Of a DNA stretch of 64,000 bases, positions 8,623-17,044 are shown piece after piece. Position numbers and translations under genes: made by a program. Origin of the DNA: Thiohalorhabdus sp. Cl-TMA (lineage in GTDB: Bacteria; Pseudomonadota; Gammaproteobacteria; Thiohalorhabdales; Thiohalorhabdaceae); the NCBI RefSeq assembly GCF_041821045.1, contig NZ_JBGUAW010000007.1:1-64000 (forward strand). The letters are read 5' to 3'. The notes beneath the pieces were generated by a model, which saw only the letters and a program-made list of their open reading frames with translations, was not told where the DNA came from and did no database searches. The first letter of the stretch is position 1; each line of letters begins with the position of its first letter.

Positions 8623-10101
8623 ATGAGCAATCCGTACCAGCCCGACACCGAGCTCGGGCGTCCCGAGCGCCAGGTGGTGCTGGCCTACATGGGCACCGCC
8701 GGGATTCTGCTGCTGCTGATGATGGCCTTCGGCCTGATTATGCGCCTCGCGCAGGGCGACCTGCTGGGCGTCGCCCCCGACTGGTTCTACCGCATCCTCA
8801 CCCTGCACGGCACGGGCATGGTGGGCCTAGCGGGACTCGCCGGCGCCGGCATCATGTGGTACTTCCTGCGCAAGCACGTGCACCTGTCCCTGCCGGTGGC
8901 CTGGACCAACCTGGTGCTGTTCCTGATCGGCGTGGTGCTGATCCTGGGCGGCGTCCTGGCGGGCGGCTACGCGGGCGGCTGGACTTTCCTCTACCCCCTG
9001 CCCGCCAAGCCCATGGGCATGTGGTCCACCACCGGCGCGGCCGCCTTCCTCACGGGCCTGCTGCTGATCGGCGTGGGCTTCCTGCTGCTGCACCTGGACA
9101 CGGCGCGCGGCATCGTCGCCCGCTACGGCGGACTGGGCAAGGCCCTGGGCTGGCCGCAGCTCTTCGGCCGCAACGACGGCAACGCGCCGCCGGCGCCGGT
9201 GGTGGCCTCCACCATGGTGCTGATCGTCAACATCCTGGGGCTGGTGTCGGGCGCGGCCATCGTGGTGATGAGCCTGATCAACCTGTACTTCCCGGCCTTC
9301 CAGGTGGACCCGCTGCTGGCCAAGAACATGATCTACTTCTTCGGCCATGTGTTCATCAACGCCACCATCTACATGTCCGTGATCGCGGTCTATTCCCTGC
9401 TGCCGCGCTACACCGGCCGGCCCTGGAAATCCAGCACCAAGGCCTTCCTCGGCGCCTGGACCGCGTCCACGGTCATGGTGGTCATCGTCTACCCCCACCA
9501 CATCCTCATGGACTTCGCCCAGCCCCAGTGGCTGCACGTCATGGGGCAGATCATCTCCTACACCAGCGGCCTGCCGGTGCTGGTGGTGACCGCCTACGGC
9601 GCCATCACCATCCTTTACCGCAGCGGCATCCGGTGGGACCTGGCCTCCGGGCTGCTCACCCTGTCCGCCTTCGGCTGGGCCGCCGGCACCATCCCCGCCA
9701 TGGTGGACGCCACCATCGTGGTCAACGAGGTGATGCACAACACCCTGTGGGTGCCCGGGCACTTCCACTTCTATCTGCTGCTCGGCGTCATGGCCATGGC
9801 CCTGGGCTTCATGATCTGGATGGCCCGCACCTACGGTAACGGCAATAGCAGCTTCCTGGACGGGCCCGCCTTCTGGCTGTACGCCCTGGGCGGCCTGGGC
9901 CTGGTGGGCATGTTCCTCATGGGCGGCCGCGAGGGCGCGCCGCGGCGCTTCGCCGAGTACCTGGAGCCCTGGGTGCCCTATGCCCAGTGGGGCGCGCTGT
10001 TCGCCGCGCTGGTGCTCCTGGCAACCACCGTGCTGGTGGCACGCTTCTTCGGCCAGTTCCTGGCCGGGCGGCAGGAGGCGTCGGATGCGCGCGTGGCTTA
10101 G
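8623..10101 (+). CDS. Heme-copper catalytic subunit lacking the oxidase tyrosine, probable sNOR-type NO reductase
   Basis: Twelve-helix-type membrane subunit of 492 aa. Heme and CuB ligands are present: H62 (TLHGTG, low-spin heme), H242 (GHVFIN, CuB), H292 and H293 (YPHHIL, CuB), H380 and H382 (PGHFHFY, high- and low-spin heme). In O2-reducing A-type enzymes the CuB histidine starts HPEVY and the Tyr four residues on is cross-linked. Here that residue is Asn246, so the standard proton/electron-donating tyrosine is absent, as in nitric oxide reductases. With a CuA subunit, SCO protein and small membrane protein in order, this matches the sNOR family described in ammonia oxidisers. An odd oxidase remains possible without biochemistry. 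Confidence 0.85.
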   Translation: MSNPYQPDTELGRPERQVVLAYMGTAGILLLLMMAFGLIMRLAQGDLLGVAPDWFYRILTLHGTGMVGLAGLAGAGIMWYFLRKHVHLSLPVAWTNLVLFLIGVVLILGGVLAGGYAGGWTFLYPLPAKPMGMWSTTGAAAFLTGLLLIGVGFLLLHLDTARGIVARYGGLGKALGWPQLFGRNDGNAPPAPVVASTMVLIVNILGLVSGAAIVVMSLINLYFPAFQVDPLLAKNMIYFFGHVFINATIYMSVIAVYSLLPRYTGRPWKSSTKAFLGAWTASTVMVVIVYPHHILMDFAQPQWLHVMGQIISYTSGLPVLVVTAYGAITILYRSGIRWDLASGLLTLSAFGWAAGTIPAMVDATIVVNEVMHNTLWVPGHFHFYLLLGVMAMALGFMIWMARTYGNGNSSFLDGPAFWLYALGGLGLVGMFLMGGREGAPRRFAEYLEPWVPYAQWGALFAALVLLATTVLVARFFGQFLAGRQEASDARVA

Positions 10102-10681
10102 CGCCATCGGGGCGGCCGTCCTGGGGACGGCCGCCCTCTTCTGGGGAACCGACGGCTTCCGGGCCCTGACGGCCGAGACCGCCCGCCGGATCGCCGTGTC
10201 CGAGCACCCGCGCGCGGTGCCGGACCTCCGCCTCCAGCTGCAGTCGGGGGCGGAGGCCCGGCTCCGCGATCTGCGCGGCGAGCTCGTGGTGGCCACCTTC
10301 ATCTACACCCGCTGCACCACCATGTGCCCCATGCTCGGCCTGCGCATGAAGCGGATCCGCGCCGCGCTGCCCGAGGGCGCGGCGGGCGCTGAGGTCCACC
10401 TGCTGAGCCTCAGCTTCGACCCCGAGCACGACACGCCGGACCGGCTGGCCGCCTACGCGGGCCGGTACGGGGCGCGGCCCGGCCACTGGTGGGTGGCCCG
10501 GCCCCGGAAGGGCCTTGAGGGGATACTGGATACCTTCGGTGTGGTGGTCCTGCCCGACGGCCGGGACGGCTTCCGGCACAACGGCGCCTTCTACCTGATC
10601 GACCGCGCGGGCCGGCTCACCGGCATCTATCCCGACGACAAGCCGCAGCGGGTGGCGGCGGCGGTGGAGGCGCGCCTGTGA
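10085..10681 (+). CDS. senC: SCO1/SenC family copper chaperone
   Basis: Membrane-anchored thioredoxin-fold copper chaperone that metallates the CuA centre of the partner subunit. It has 198 aa with one N-terminal helix (residues 5-20). The copper-binding CTTMC motif lies in YTRCTTMCPM, and a distal histidine in FRHNGAFYL is in the expected place. The ATG at 10085 overlaps the end of the catalytic-subunit gene by 17 bp and follows GGAGG, so the two are co-translated. Confidence 0.88.
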   Translation: MRAWLSAIGAAVLGTAALFWGTDGFRALTAETARRIAVSEHPRAVPDLRLQLQSGAEARLRDLRGELVVATFIYTRCTTMCPMLGLRMKRIRAALPEGAAGAEVHLLSLSFDPEHDTPDRLAAYAGRYGARPGHWWVARPRKGLEGILDTFGVVVLPDGRDGFRHNGAFYLIDRAGRLTGIYPDDKPQRVAAAVEARL

Positions 10682-11110
10682 TTCTTGCATGCCGCATTCG
10701 CCCCCGCCGACTCCCGGGTGCCCAGCCCGCCGGACCCTCCGAGAAGTCGGGACCGGGAGGTCGCTCCCACAGGGCGCTGTTCGGCCAGGGCGAAGCCCGA
10801 ACGGCTGGACCTCGATTCGGGCAGACACCGGGGATTCCGGAATCCCCGCAGACCATGGAGAGAAAGGCGGCCCCATGACCCGTCCCCGCCCAGTTCCTCC
10901 GGTCCCCGCGGTCCGGGGTGGCCGCTGCTCCCGCGGAAAACCGGTTGGCCGTCGTGGGAGCGACCTCCCGGTCGCGACATGCTCGAAGGAGCGCGCCCGT
11001 TGGATACCCGGCAGCACCCCGGCGCTTGCTTTCCCCGATAGGGGGTCGCCGCCTGAAAGCCGCTCCCACGGGGCCCGGTTCGGGGGCTGGGAGCCCCGGA
11101 AGGCGGCCCC
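10682..11110. repeat. 429-bp REP-rich insert with duplicated start-codon region
   Basis: No convincing gene. Three REP-like copies are present at 10746-10770, 10954-10978 and 11045-11069. A 19-bp direct repeat AAGGCGGCCCCATGACCCG occurs at 10864-10882 and at 11100-11118, where it contains the start codon of the following gene. The first copy looks like a relic of that gene start displaced when the REP block arose. Several long open frames through the block are translations of the palindromes. Confidence 0.75.
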
Positions 11111-11701
11111 ATGACCCGCGCTTCCCGCAACGCCCTGGCGGCCGGGCTCGGCCTGTGGGCTCTGCTCGCCCTGCCGCCCTTGCGGGTCGGCCTGGAGGCC
11201 ACGCTCGCCGGGCACATGGCGGTCCAGCTGCCCCTGCTGGTGGCGGCGGGCTGGTGGCTGGGCCGGGTGCCCGGACCGGTGCGGGCGGACGAGCTGGCCG
11301 GCTTCAACCGCTTCGGGGCGCCCGGCGTGCTGCTGGCCGCCTTCACCCTCGCCTTCTGGCTGCTGCCCCGCTCCCTGGACGCGGCCCTCCAGGATCCCGC
11401 CTGGGAGGCGGCCAAGCTCCTGAGCGTGCCGCTTCTGGCGGGCGTCCCGCTGGGCCGCAGCTGGCCGCGCCTGCCGGGCCTGGGCCGCGCCGCGCTGTGG
11501 GCCAACCTCCTGCCCATGCTGGGGGTGATGGGCTGGGTCTACATCCAATCGCCGGTGCGGCTCTGCAACAGCTACCTCCTCGACCAGCAGGACCTGCTCG
11601 GCCGGGTGCTCCTGGGCATCGCCGCGCTGCTGGGGCTGTACTGGGTGGGCTGGACCTTCTTGGGAGGGCTGGGCCGCCGCCTGGCCCGGGAAACGGACTA
11701 G
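11111..11701 (+). CDS. Small integral membrane protein, orf1 of the NO reductase cluster
   Basis: A 196-aa protein with about five to six hydrophobic segments (near residues 15-30, 38-55, 72-90, 105-118, 134-150, 165-185) and short charged loops. I recognise no catalytic motif. Its position after CuA subunit, catalytic subunit and SCO protein corresponds to orf1 of the reported norSY-senC-orf1 gene clusters, which is also a membrane protein of unknown role. The REP block separates it from senC, so it may be transcribed separately or at a lower level. Confidence 0.7.
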   Translation: MTRASRNALAAGLGLWALLALPPLRVGLEATLAGHMAVQLPLLVAAGWWLGRVPGPVRADELAGFNRFGAPGVLLAAFTLAFWLLPRSLDAALQDPAWEAAKLLSVPLLAGVPLGRSWPRLPGLGRAALWANLLPMLGVMGWVYIQSPVRLCNSYLLDQQDLLGRVLLGIAALLGLYWVGWTFLGGLGRRLARETD

Positions 11702-11774
11702 CGGGAAGGGAGAGGGCGATCCAGAGGACCAGGGAGCGGCCGGGGCGGGCCCCGGCCGCGCTCCGGAGGCGCTT

Positions 11775-12293
11775 CTAGAAGTGCAGCAGCATTCCGCCGG
11801 TGAGGTGGGAGAGGTCCGCCTCGATCCGGGTGTACTCCACGAACCCGGAGACCTGGCTGTTGAAGCGGTACTGTCCGCCCAGGCCCCAGCTCAGGCCGAT
11901 CTCGCTATTGCCGTCGTCCCCTTCCGGATTGATGTCCTCCCAGAGCAGGCCGAGGCGGCCCTTCAGCGAGACCCGGCGGTCGGGCAGCGGCACCATGTAG
12001 GTGGCGTAGCCGCCCAGGGTGGTGAAGCTGACATCTCCATTGCCACCGCGGAAGCCGTCCCGCTCCGGCTCGAAGAGGGAGTGCGTCAGCTCGCCTTCCA
12101 GCCCGAAGCCGGGGGATACGCGGTCCATCCGCACGCCCGCCTTCAGGGACATGGCCACGCCGTCGTCGAACCCGGGCACGGACTGGACCGCCAGGCCGGC
12201 GCCCAGGTATCCCGGGTTTTGCGCCCCGGCCGCCGGACTACCCACCGCCAGCCCGGTTATGAGGACTCCCGCGCCAAGCGTTCGTCTAATCAC
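11775..12293 (-). CDS. Outer membrane beta-barrel protein
   Basis: Predicted porin-like barrel with a signal peptide (LGAGVLITGLAVGSPAAGAQ) and alternating-hydrophobicity strands ending in a terminal aromatic (GGMLLHF), the usual BAM recognition end. I prefer the GTG start at 12293 because GGGAG precedes it by six bases. The upstream ATG at 12323 has no ribosome-binding site and follows directly after a strong hairpin. The 172-aa size fits an eight-stranded OmpW/OmpA-like barrel. Function unknown. Confidence 0.72.
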   Translation of the reverse strand: MIRRTLGAGVLITGLAVGSPAAGAQNPGYLGAGLAVQSVPGFDDGVAMSLKAGVRMDRVSPGFGLEGELTHSLFEPERDGFRGGNGDVSFTTLGGYATYMVPLPDRRVSLKGRLGLLWEDINPEGDDGNSEIGLSWGLGGQYRFNSQVSGFVEYTRIEADLSHLTGGMLLHF

Positions 12294-12335
12294 TATCCAC
12301 TCCCTTTTTCTCGTGCGTTTCATGCTTTGTCCGAC

Positions 12336-12359
12336 GCGGCCGGGCGGATGCCCGGCCGC
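12336..12359 (-). terminator. Hairpin between hisC and the barrel gene
   Basis: Perfect 10-bp stem GCGGCCGGGC/GCCCGGCCGC with a 4-nt loop. There is no U-run after it on the minus strand, so termination of hisC by this hairpin is only possible, not shown. A second small palindrome (CCGGGACAGTGTCCCGG) is at 12369-12385. Confidence 0.35.
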
Positions 12360-12514
12360 CTTCCGTTACCGGGACAGTGTCCCGGGGCAGCAATCCATCA
12401 TGACACCTTGCGCGGGCGGAATCACCTGCCGCTGACCGGCGACACCCGGGCACTCGGCGGGTTTGGGAAGGGGGGACGGCAGCGAGTCGGAAGAGGGGGC
12501 GGCGGGAGCGCCCG

Positions 12515-13582
12515 TCAGCCTGCGGAGACGGCGTCCAGGGCCGCCAGCAGGGCGTCGTTCTCCTCGGGAGTGCCCACGCTAATGCGCAGGCCGTCGGCCA
12601 GCTCCTCGGGCTCCGGAAAGTAGCGGATGAGCACGCCGCGCGCCTTGAGTGCCTCGTACCAGGGCCGGCCGTCGCCGTCGGGGACACGGGCGAACAGGAA
12701 GTTGGCCTGGCTCTCGGCCACGCCGAGGCCACGCTCGCGCAGGGCCGCGGCGAGCCGGGTCCGTTCGCCGATCACCGCGTCCAGGTTGGGGCGATAGGCG
12801 TCGAGGTTGTCCAGGGCGGCGGTGGCCGCGGCCTGGGCCAGGGCGTCCACGTTGTAGGAGTCCCGCACCTTGTGGAGCTGCGCCGCCGCCTCGGGGTGAG
12901 CGAAGCCCAGGCCCAGGCGCAGGCCCGCCAGGGAAAAGCCCTTGGAGAAGCTGCGGGTGACGATCAGGTTGGGATGGTCGGCGAGCAGGGAAAGGCCGTT
13001 GTCGTCGGCGAAGTCGGCGTAGGCCTCGTCCAGCACCACCGGCGCATCCACCGCCCGGCACAGGGCCGACACCTGGTCCAGGCCGCAGGCGAAGCCGAAG
13101 GGCGCGTTGGGCCGGGTGATGAGCACCAGGGCGGGGTCCGCGTCGGCGATGGCCCGGATCAGCAGGGACCCCCCCACCCCCCAGGGCACCTCGCGGTAGG
13201 TGCCACCCTGGATGGCGGTGAGGGTCCCGTAGAGGGAGTAGGTGGGCGCGGGGGCCACCACCTTGGCACCCGGGGCCACGAAGGTCCGCAGCAGCATGGT
13301 GAGCAGGTCGTCGGAGCCGTTGCCCACCACCACCTGGTCCGGCTCCAGGCCGTAGGCCCGGGCGGCGGCCTCGCGCACAGGGCGCGCATCGGGCACCGGA
13401 TACCGGCGCAGCGCCGGTCCGGCCACCTGCTCACGGATGGCCGCCAGGACCACCTCGGGCGCCGGGTAGGGATTCTCGTTGGTGTTGAGCTTGATGACGC
13501 GCTGGCCGGGCGCGGGCTGCTCCCCGGGCTGGTAGCCGGCCATGGCCTGGATCTCGGGGCGGGCCCGATGGGAAATTGACAT
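12515..13582 (-). CDS. hisC: Histidinol-phosphate aminotransferase
   Basis: PLP enzyme of histidine biosynthesis converting imidazole-acetol phosphate and glutamate to histidinol phosphate. At 355 aa it has the normal length. The N-terminus has KLNTNENPYP, the substrate-binding signature of HisC. The PLP lysine is in TRSFSKGFSLAGLRLG, and DEAYADF and NGSDD motifs are in place. It stands alone here and not in a his operon, so it may be a second copy or act on phenylpyruvate or another keto acid. The start ATG lies 80 bp from the divergent cupin gene. Confidence 0.9.
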   Translation of the reverse strand: MSISHRARPEIQAMAGYQPGEQPAPGQRVIKLNTNENPYPAPEVVLAAIREQVAGPALRRYPVPDARPVREAAARAYGLEPDQVVVGNGSDDLLTMLLRTFVAPGAKVVAPAPTYSLYGTLTAIQGGTYREVPWGVGGSLLIRAIADADPALVLITRPNAPFGFACGLDQVSALCRAVDAPVVLDEAYADFADDNGLSLLADHPNLIVTRSFSKGFSLAGLRLGLGFAHPEAAAQLHKVRDSYNVDALAQAAATAALDNLDAYRPNLDAVIGERTRLAAALRERGLGVAESQANFLFARVPDGDGRPWYEALKARGVLIRYFPEPEELADGLRISVGTPEENDALLAALDAVSAG

Positions 13583-13662
13583 GCCTTCTCTGCCCTACCC
13601 TACACTGACGGTCCGTTTTCCGCGGGAAGCTGCAAGACCCCCACTGTCCAGCGAGGATAGCC

Positions 13663-13941
13663 ATGCACAGCATCGAAGTTCGCCGGCCCACCGAGGAAGA
13701 GCTTCAGGACCTCGGGGTCCGTGACTGGCCGCTCTGGGAGAAGGGCGAATCCCGCTTCCCCTGGACCTATGACGAGCAGGAGGTGTGCTACCTCATTGCG
13801 GGCCGCGTAACCGTGGAGCCCGAAACGGGAGCGCCGGTCACCTTCGGCGAAGGCGATCTGGTGACGCTCCCGCGGGGCATGCGCTGCACCTGGGACATCC
13901 ACGAAGCGGTGCGCAAGCACTACCGGCTCGGCGAGGAGTGA
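13663..13941 (+). CDS. Cupin-domain protein
   Basis: A 92-aa single-domain cupin (DUF861-like). It shows the RxPTEEEL N-terminus and WPLWEKGESRFPWTYDEQEVCYLI, typical of small cupins, followed by GDLVTLPRGMRCTWDIHEAVRKHY. The expected second-motif histidine is present (near residue 83), but the first motif has few histidines, so metal binding is uncertain. Function unknown; divergent from hisC. Confidence 0.8.
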   Translation: MHSIEVRRPTEEELQDLGVRDWPLWEKGESRFPWTYDEQEVCYLIAGRVTVEPETGAPVTFGEGDLVTLPRGMRCTWDIHEAVRKHYRLGEE

Positions 13942-13971
13942 AACGGCGGCAGGGCCTGCGCGGGGCGGGTC

Positions 13972-14388
13972 CTACGCTTCGTTCTGCTCCTTGTACTGCT
14001 CCAGCTCGGGCACGCCCTTGGCGTCCGGGATGCGAAGCTCGTTGGCGTTGACGAACTTCACCAGCTGCTGGAACAGCTCCGGGCGGTAGTTGCGCAGCTC
14101 GGGGTCGACGAGCAGGCCCTTCACGCCGTTATAGACGGTGGGCTTGATGTGCGGGGAATAGTGCAGCCGGTTATCCTCACCGAAGGAGGCGGCGTTGCCC
14201 GCGAACCGCTCCACCCAGTCGCTGGGCCGGAACTTGCCGCCGCTCAGGGTGACGCCCTCGATTACGATCATCTCGTCCTTGGAGGCGGCGCCTCGGGGCT
14301 CGCCCTCGCTATCGCTCATTTCCGGCAGGAAATCGGCCTGCGCTTCCCGCTGCTCCGTTTCCGACGAGGTAGCAATGCTAACAGCCAT
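13972..14388 (-). CDS. DUF3579 family protein
   Basis: A 138-aa soluble protein of unknown function. The core (IVIEGVT...GKFRPSDWVERF, RLHYSPHIKPTVYNGVKGLLVD) is the DUF3579 signature common in beta- and gammaproteobacteria. The N-terminal about 35 residues are acidic and probably disordered. A sigma70-like promoter lies about 100 bp upstream on the same strand. No operon partner. Confidence 0.8.
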   Translation of the reverse strand: MAVSIATSSETEQREAQADFLPEMSDSEGEPRGAASKDEMIVIEGVTLSGGKFRPSDWVERFAGNAASFGEDNRLHYSPHIKPTVYNGVKGLLVDPELRNYRPELFQQLVKFVNANELRIPDAKGVPELEQYKEQNEA

Positions 14389-14486
14389 TTGTTTAAATCC
14401 AGAACGTTCGAGACCCGCGCAGCACCGGATAGAGCACTGCCCAGGGAGCTCATGGTTGATTTAGGGTGGATAAATTAGAATTTTCA

Positions 14487-14515
14487 ATATTAGCATTAAG
14501 TGGTTCTCTATTCAA
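14487..14515 (-). promoter_or_regulatory. Sigma70-like promoter for the DUF3579 gene
   Basis: On the minus strand TTGAAT and TAATAT are separated by exactly 17 bp within an unusually AT-rich island (about 14440-14520) of this GC-rich window. The -10 lies about 98 bp before the DUF3579 start. The same AT-rich stretch could also serve the divergent aldo/keto reductase. Confidence 0.5.
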
Positions 14516-14657
14516 TTTCGACCTAACCCGCATGGGGTAAGCCTCCTTCCACGGGCGGCAAGCAGCCGGCCGAGCCCCGTTCTCGATTCCCGATAAGAAA
14601 GAGCCATCGGACCGCGCCGGAGCCAGCCCGGCGCGGTCCGCGAACCCAGGAGCCATC

Positions 14658-15710
14658 ATGCGCTACAGCCCGCTTGGCGAAAGTGACCTCCAGGTATCCG
14701 ACATCTGCCTGGGCACCATGACCTTCGGTGACCAGAACTCCCGCGACGAGGCCCACGCCCAGATCGACCGGGCCCTGGAACGGGGGGTCAACTTCATCGA
14801 CACCGCCGAGCTGTACCCGGTTCCGCCCAAGGCGGAGACCTATAGCCGCACGGAATCCTATATCGGCGACTGGATCGCCAAGAACCCCGGAAAGCGCGGC
14901 GACATCGTGCTGGCTACCAAGGTGGTGGGCCGCTCGCAGATGCTGCCCTGGATCCGCGGCGGCGACGAGCTGCCGGTGGTGGACCGCAGCAACATCGAGC
15001 GGGCCATCGAGGGCAGCCTGGAGCGCCTGCAGACCGACTACATCGACCTGTACCAGATCCACTGGCCGGACCGGAACGTGCCCAAATTCGGCGAGGCGCG
15101 CTTCGACCCGGAGCGCGATTGGGAGGCCCATCCGGTGCGGGAGCAGCTCGAGGTGCTCAAGGAGCTGGTGGACGCGGGCAAGGTCCGCTACATCGGCCTA
15201 TCCAACGAGACGCCCTGGGGGATCATGCAGTTCGTGCGCATGGCGGAGGAGCACGGCCTGCCCCGTCCGCTGTCGGTGCAGAACGCCTACAACCTGATCA
15301 ACCGCGCCTTCGAGAACGGCCTCGACGAGGTGAGCTACCGTGAGAACGTGGGCCTGCTGGCCTACTCCGTGCTCGCCTTCGGCCACCTCACCGGTAAGTA
15401 CCTGGACGGCGGCCAGCCCGAAGGCGCCCGGCTGACGCTCTACCCGAAGTTCGGCAACCGCTACGCCAAGCCCGGGGTGGAGCCCGCCTGCCGGGAATAC
15501 GTGAACCTGGCCCGCGAGGCCGGCCTGGACCCCGCGCAGATGGCCCTGGCCTTCGTCCGCCAGCGGTTCTTCACCGCCAGCACCATCATCGGCGCCACCA
15601 CCATGGAGCAGCTCGACGCCAACCTCGACAGCACCGAAGTAACCCTGGACGAGGATCTGCTGCAGGCCATCGACGACATCCACCGGCGCTACACCAACCC
15701 GGCGCTCTGA
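14658..15710 (+). CDS. tas: Aldo/keto reductase (Tas-like)
   Basis: NADP(H)-dependent (beta/alpha)8 oxidoreductase of 350 aa, close to E. coli Tas in length and motifs. The catalytic tetrad is visible as D and Y in DTAELYPVP, K in ATKVVG and H in QIHWPD. The cofactor end is near STIIGATTMEQL. The physiological substrate is unknown. The ATG follows AGGAGCC. A REP cluster lies downstream. Confidence 0.87.
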   Translation: MRYSPLGESDLQVSDICLGTMTFGDQNSRDEAHAQIDRALERGVNFIDTAELYPVPPKAETYSRTESYIGDWIAKNPGKRGDIVLATKVVGRSQMLPWIRGGDELPVVDRSNIERAIEGSLERLQTDYIDLYQIHWPDRNVPKFGEARFDPERDWEAHPVREQLEVLKELVDAGKVRYIGLSNETPWGIMQFVRMAEEHGLPRPLSVQNAYNLINRAFENGLDEVSYRENVGLLAYSVLAFGHLTGKYLDGGQPEGARLTLYPKFGNRYAKPGVEPACREYVNLAREAGLDPAQMALAFVRQRFFTASTIIGATTMEQLDANLDSTEVTLDEDLLQAIDDIHRRYTNPAL

Positions 15711-15760
15711 AGGCCGGCATGGCCGCCCCGGAGGGGCATTCCGGCCAAATTCGTCGTTTT

Positions 15761-15880
15761 GTGGGAGCGACCTCCGGTCGCGACGCCTTTCCCCGACTCG
15801 GCTAGTCGCGGGCGGGGGCCACTCCCACGAAGGGGGCCGGTTGGCAAGGGAGCCCTGTGGGAGCGGCCTCCGGCCGCGAG
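15761..15880. repeat. Three REP-like elements between convergent genes
   Basis: Copies lie at 15761-15784, 15805-15828 (inverted, degenerate) and 15857-15880, in the 274-bp gap between the convergent aldo/keto reductase and nitroreductase genes. Such a position is typical for REP elements, which may stabilise or terminate transcripts. Nothing else is evident in the gap. Confidence 0.8.
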
Positions 15881-15984
15881 GAATCGCTTCTGCCCACCGG
15901 GGCAGTCGCCAAGCCCCCGGAGCAAGCCAAAGCGCTCGCATCGGGGGCCTATTTCCCCCGCAGAGGCCGCGGTCGGGGCGGGCC

Positions 15985-17043
15985 TCAGTCGGTCCGCGGA
16001 TAGAGGGGGAAGTTGGGGGCGGGCGGGTTGAGGACCCGGTGCAGCCGCCTGCGCGGTAGGGGGGGGCCGGGGCGGGCCCTGCCCACGCGCATCACCAGCT
16101 GCGGATGTTCGCAGCCGAGCAGTTCGGCGGTCCGCGGCCGAACCCCGGGATCGGCGGTGAGGACCGCTTCGGGACCGAGAGCCACCCCGGCATGGGCCAG
16201 CTCCAGGCCGAGGCGCTGATAGGCCCGGCCCGCGGCGAGCCATCCCCGGGGATCGTCCCGCTCCGTGGCCAGGACGAGCAGTGCCGGGGCCTTGCGCATG
16301 CGCCGGGCGGCCTTGCGCTTCGGGTGAAACAGCCCGGGCATCCGCAGCATGGCCCGCCGCACGGCTTCCGCCAGCCAGCCGGGGACCCGGCGCCGCCGCA
16401 GGAGCGGCATGCCGTCCCGATACTCCTCCAGCGCGGCGGTGTCCTTGCGCAGCCAGTGCAGCAGCTCGCGGCGAAAGGCGGGCCGCCGCCACTGGTCGCC
16501 CACGGCCTCGGCGGCGAGATCCGCCACGGCTTCGCGCCCGGCTTCCGCCACCCAGTCCAGCCGGACGGCTTCCAGCTCCAGGGAGCCCACCATCTCGCGC
16601 ATGGCGGTGTCGGCGGTGCCGTGCAGCGGGCCGTGCGCGGTGCGCCGGAGCGCCTGCAGCTCCACCCGGGGGTCCGGATCGGGGAGCGCCCCCGGCTCCC
16701 CCAACCGGATGCGGGCCACGGTGGCCCCTTCCTCCCCTTCCGGAAACCATTCGAGAGTCGGCGCGTGTCCCAGGTCCGCAGCGGCGATCAGGAAGTTCTC
16801 CAGCGCCGCGCCAAGGGCCAGGAACTGAAGGCGCCCCTCCGGATCCGCTTCCGGTAGGCGTCGGCTGACGTCCCGCTGCAGATCCACCACGGCGGAATCC
16901 TTGCTGCGGAAGCGCCAGGGCTGCGTGTTGTAGGGGGACGGCGCCATGCCGGCCCTGCCCACGAGGTAGTCCAGCCGCCGCCCGGGCTCCGCGTCGTGCA
17001 GAAGCTGCCGGGGGTCCGGCGGCAGGCCGTCCTCTTCCGCCAA
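15985..17043 (-). CDS. Nitroreductase-fold protein (Acg-like)
   Basis: A 352-aa protein resembling the Acg family of degenerate FMN nitroreductases. It has a duplicated fold with APSPYNTQPWRF (the nitroreductase SxxNxQPW motif) near residue 40 and an ALxxGAALENFLIAA helix. The C-terminal half has ALGPEAVLTADPGVRPR. I chose TTG at 17043, one base after the stop of the upstream cbbY gene, because GGAGG from the end of that gene lies just upstream; the next in-frame ATG would truncate the motif. Substrate unknown; the tight spacing argues for an operon with the phosphatase. Confidence 0.75.
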   Translation of the reverse strand: MAEEDGLPPDPRQLLHDAEPGRRLDYLVGRAGMAPSPYNTQPWRFRSKDSAVVDLQRDVSRRLPEADPEGRLQFLALGAALENFLIAAADLGHAPTLEWFPEGEEGATVARIRLGEPGALPDPDPRVELQALRRTAHGPLHGTADTAMREMVGSLELEAVRLDWVAEAGREAVADLAAEAVGDQWRRPAFRRELLHWLRKDTAALEEYRDGMPLLRRRRVPGWLAEAVRRAMLRMPGLFHPKRKAARRMRKAPALLVLATERDDPRGWLAAGRAYQRLGLELAHAGVALGPEAVLTADPGVRPRTAELLGCEHPQLVMRVGRARPGPPLPRRRLHRVLNPPAPNFPLYPRTD

Positions 17044-17044
17044 T

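Noticed and set aside
10682-11110. Several long open frames between senC and orf1
   Set aside because: They consist largely of translated REP palindromes and have no conserved motif.
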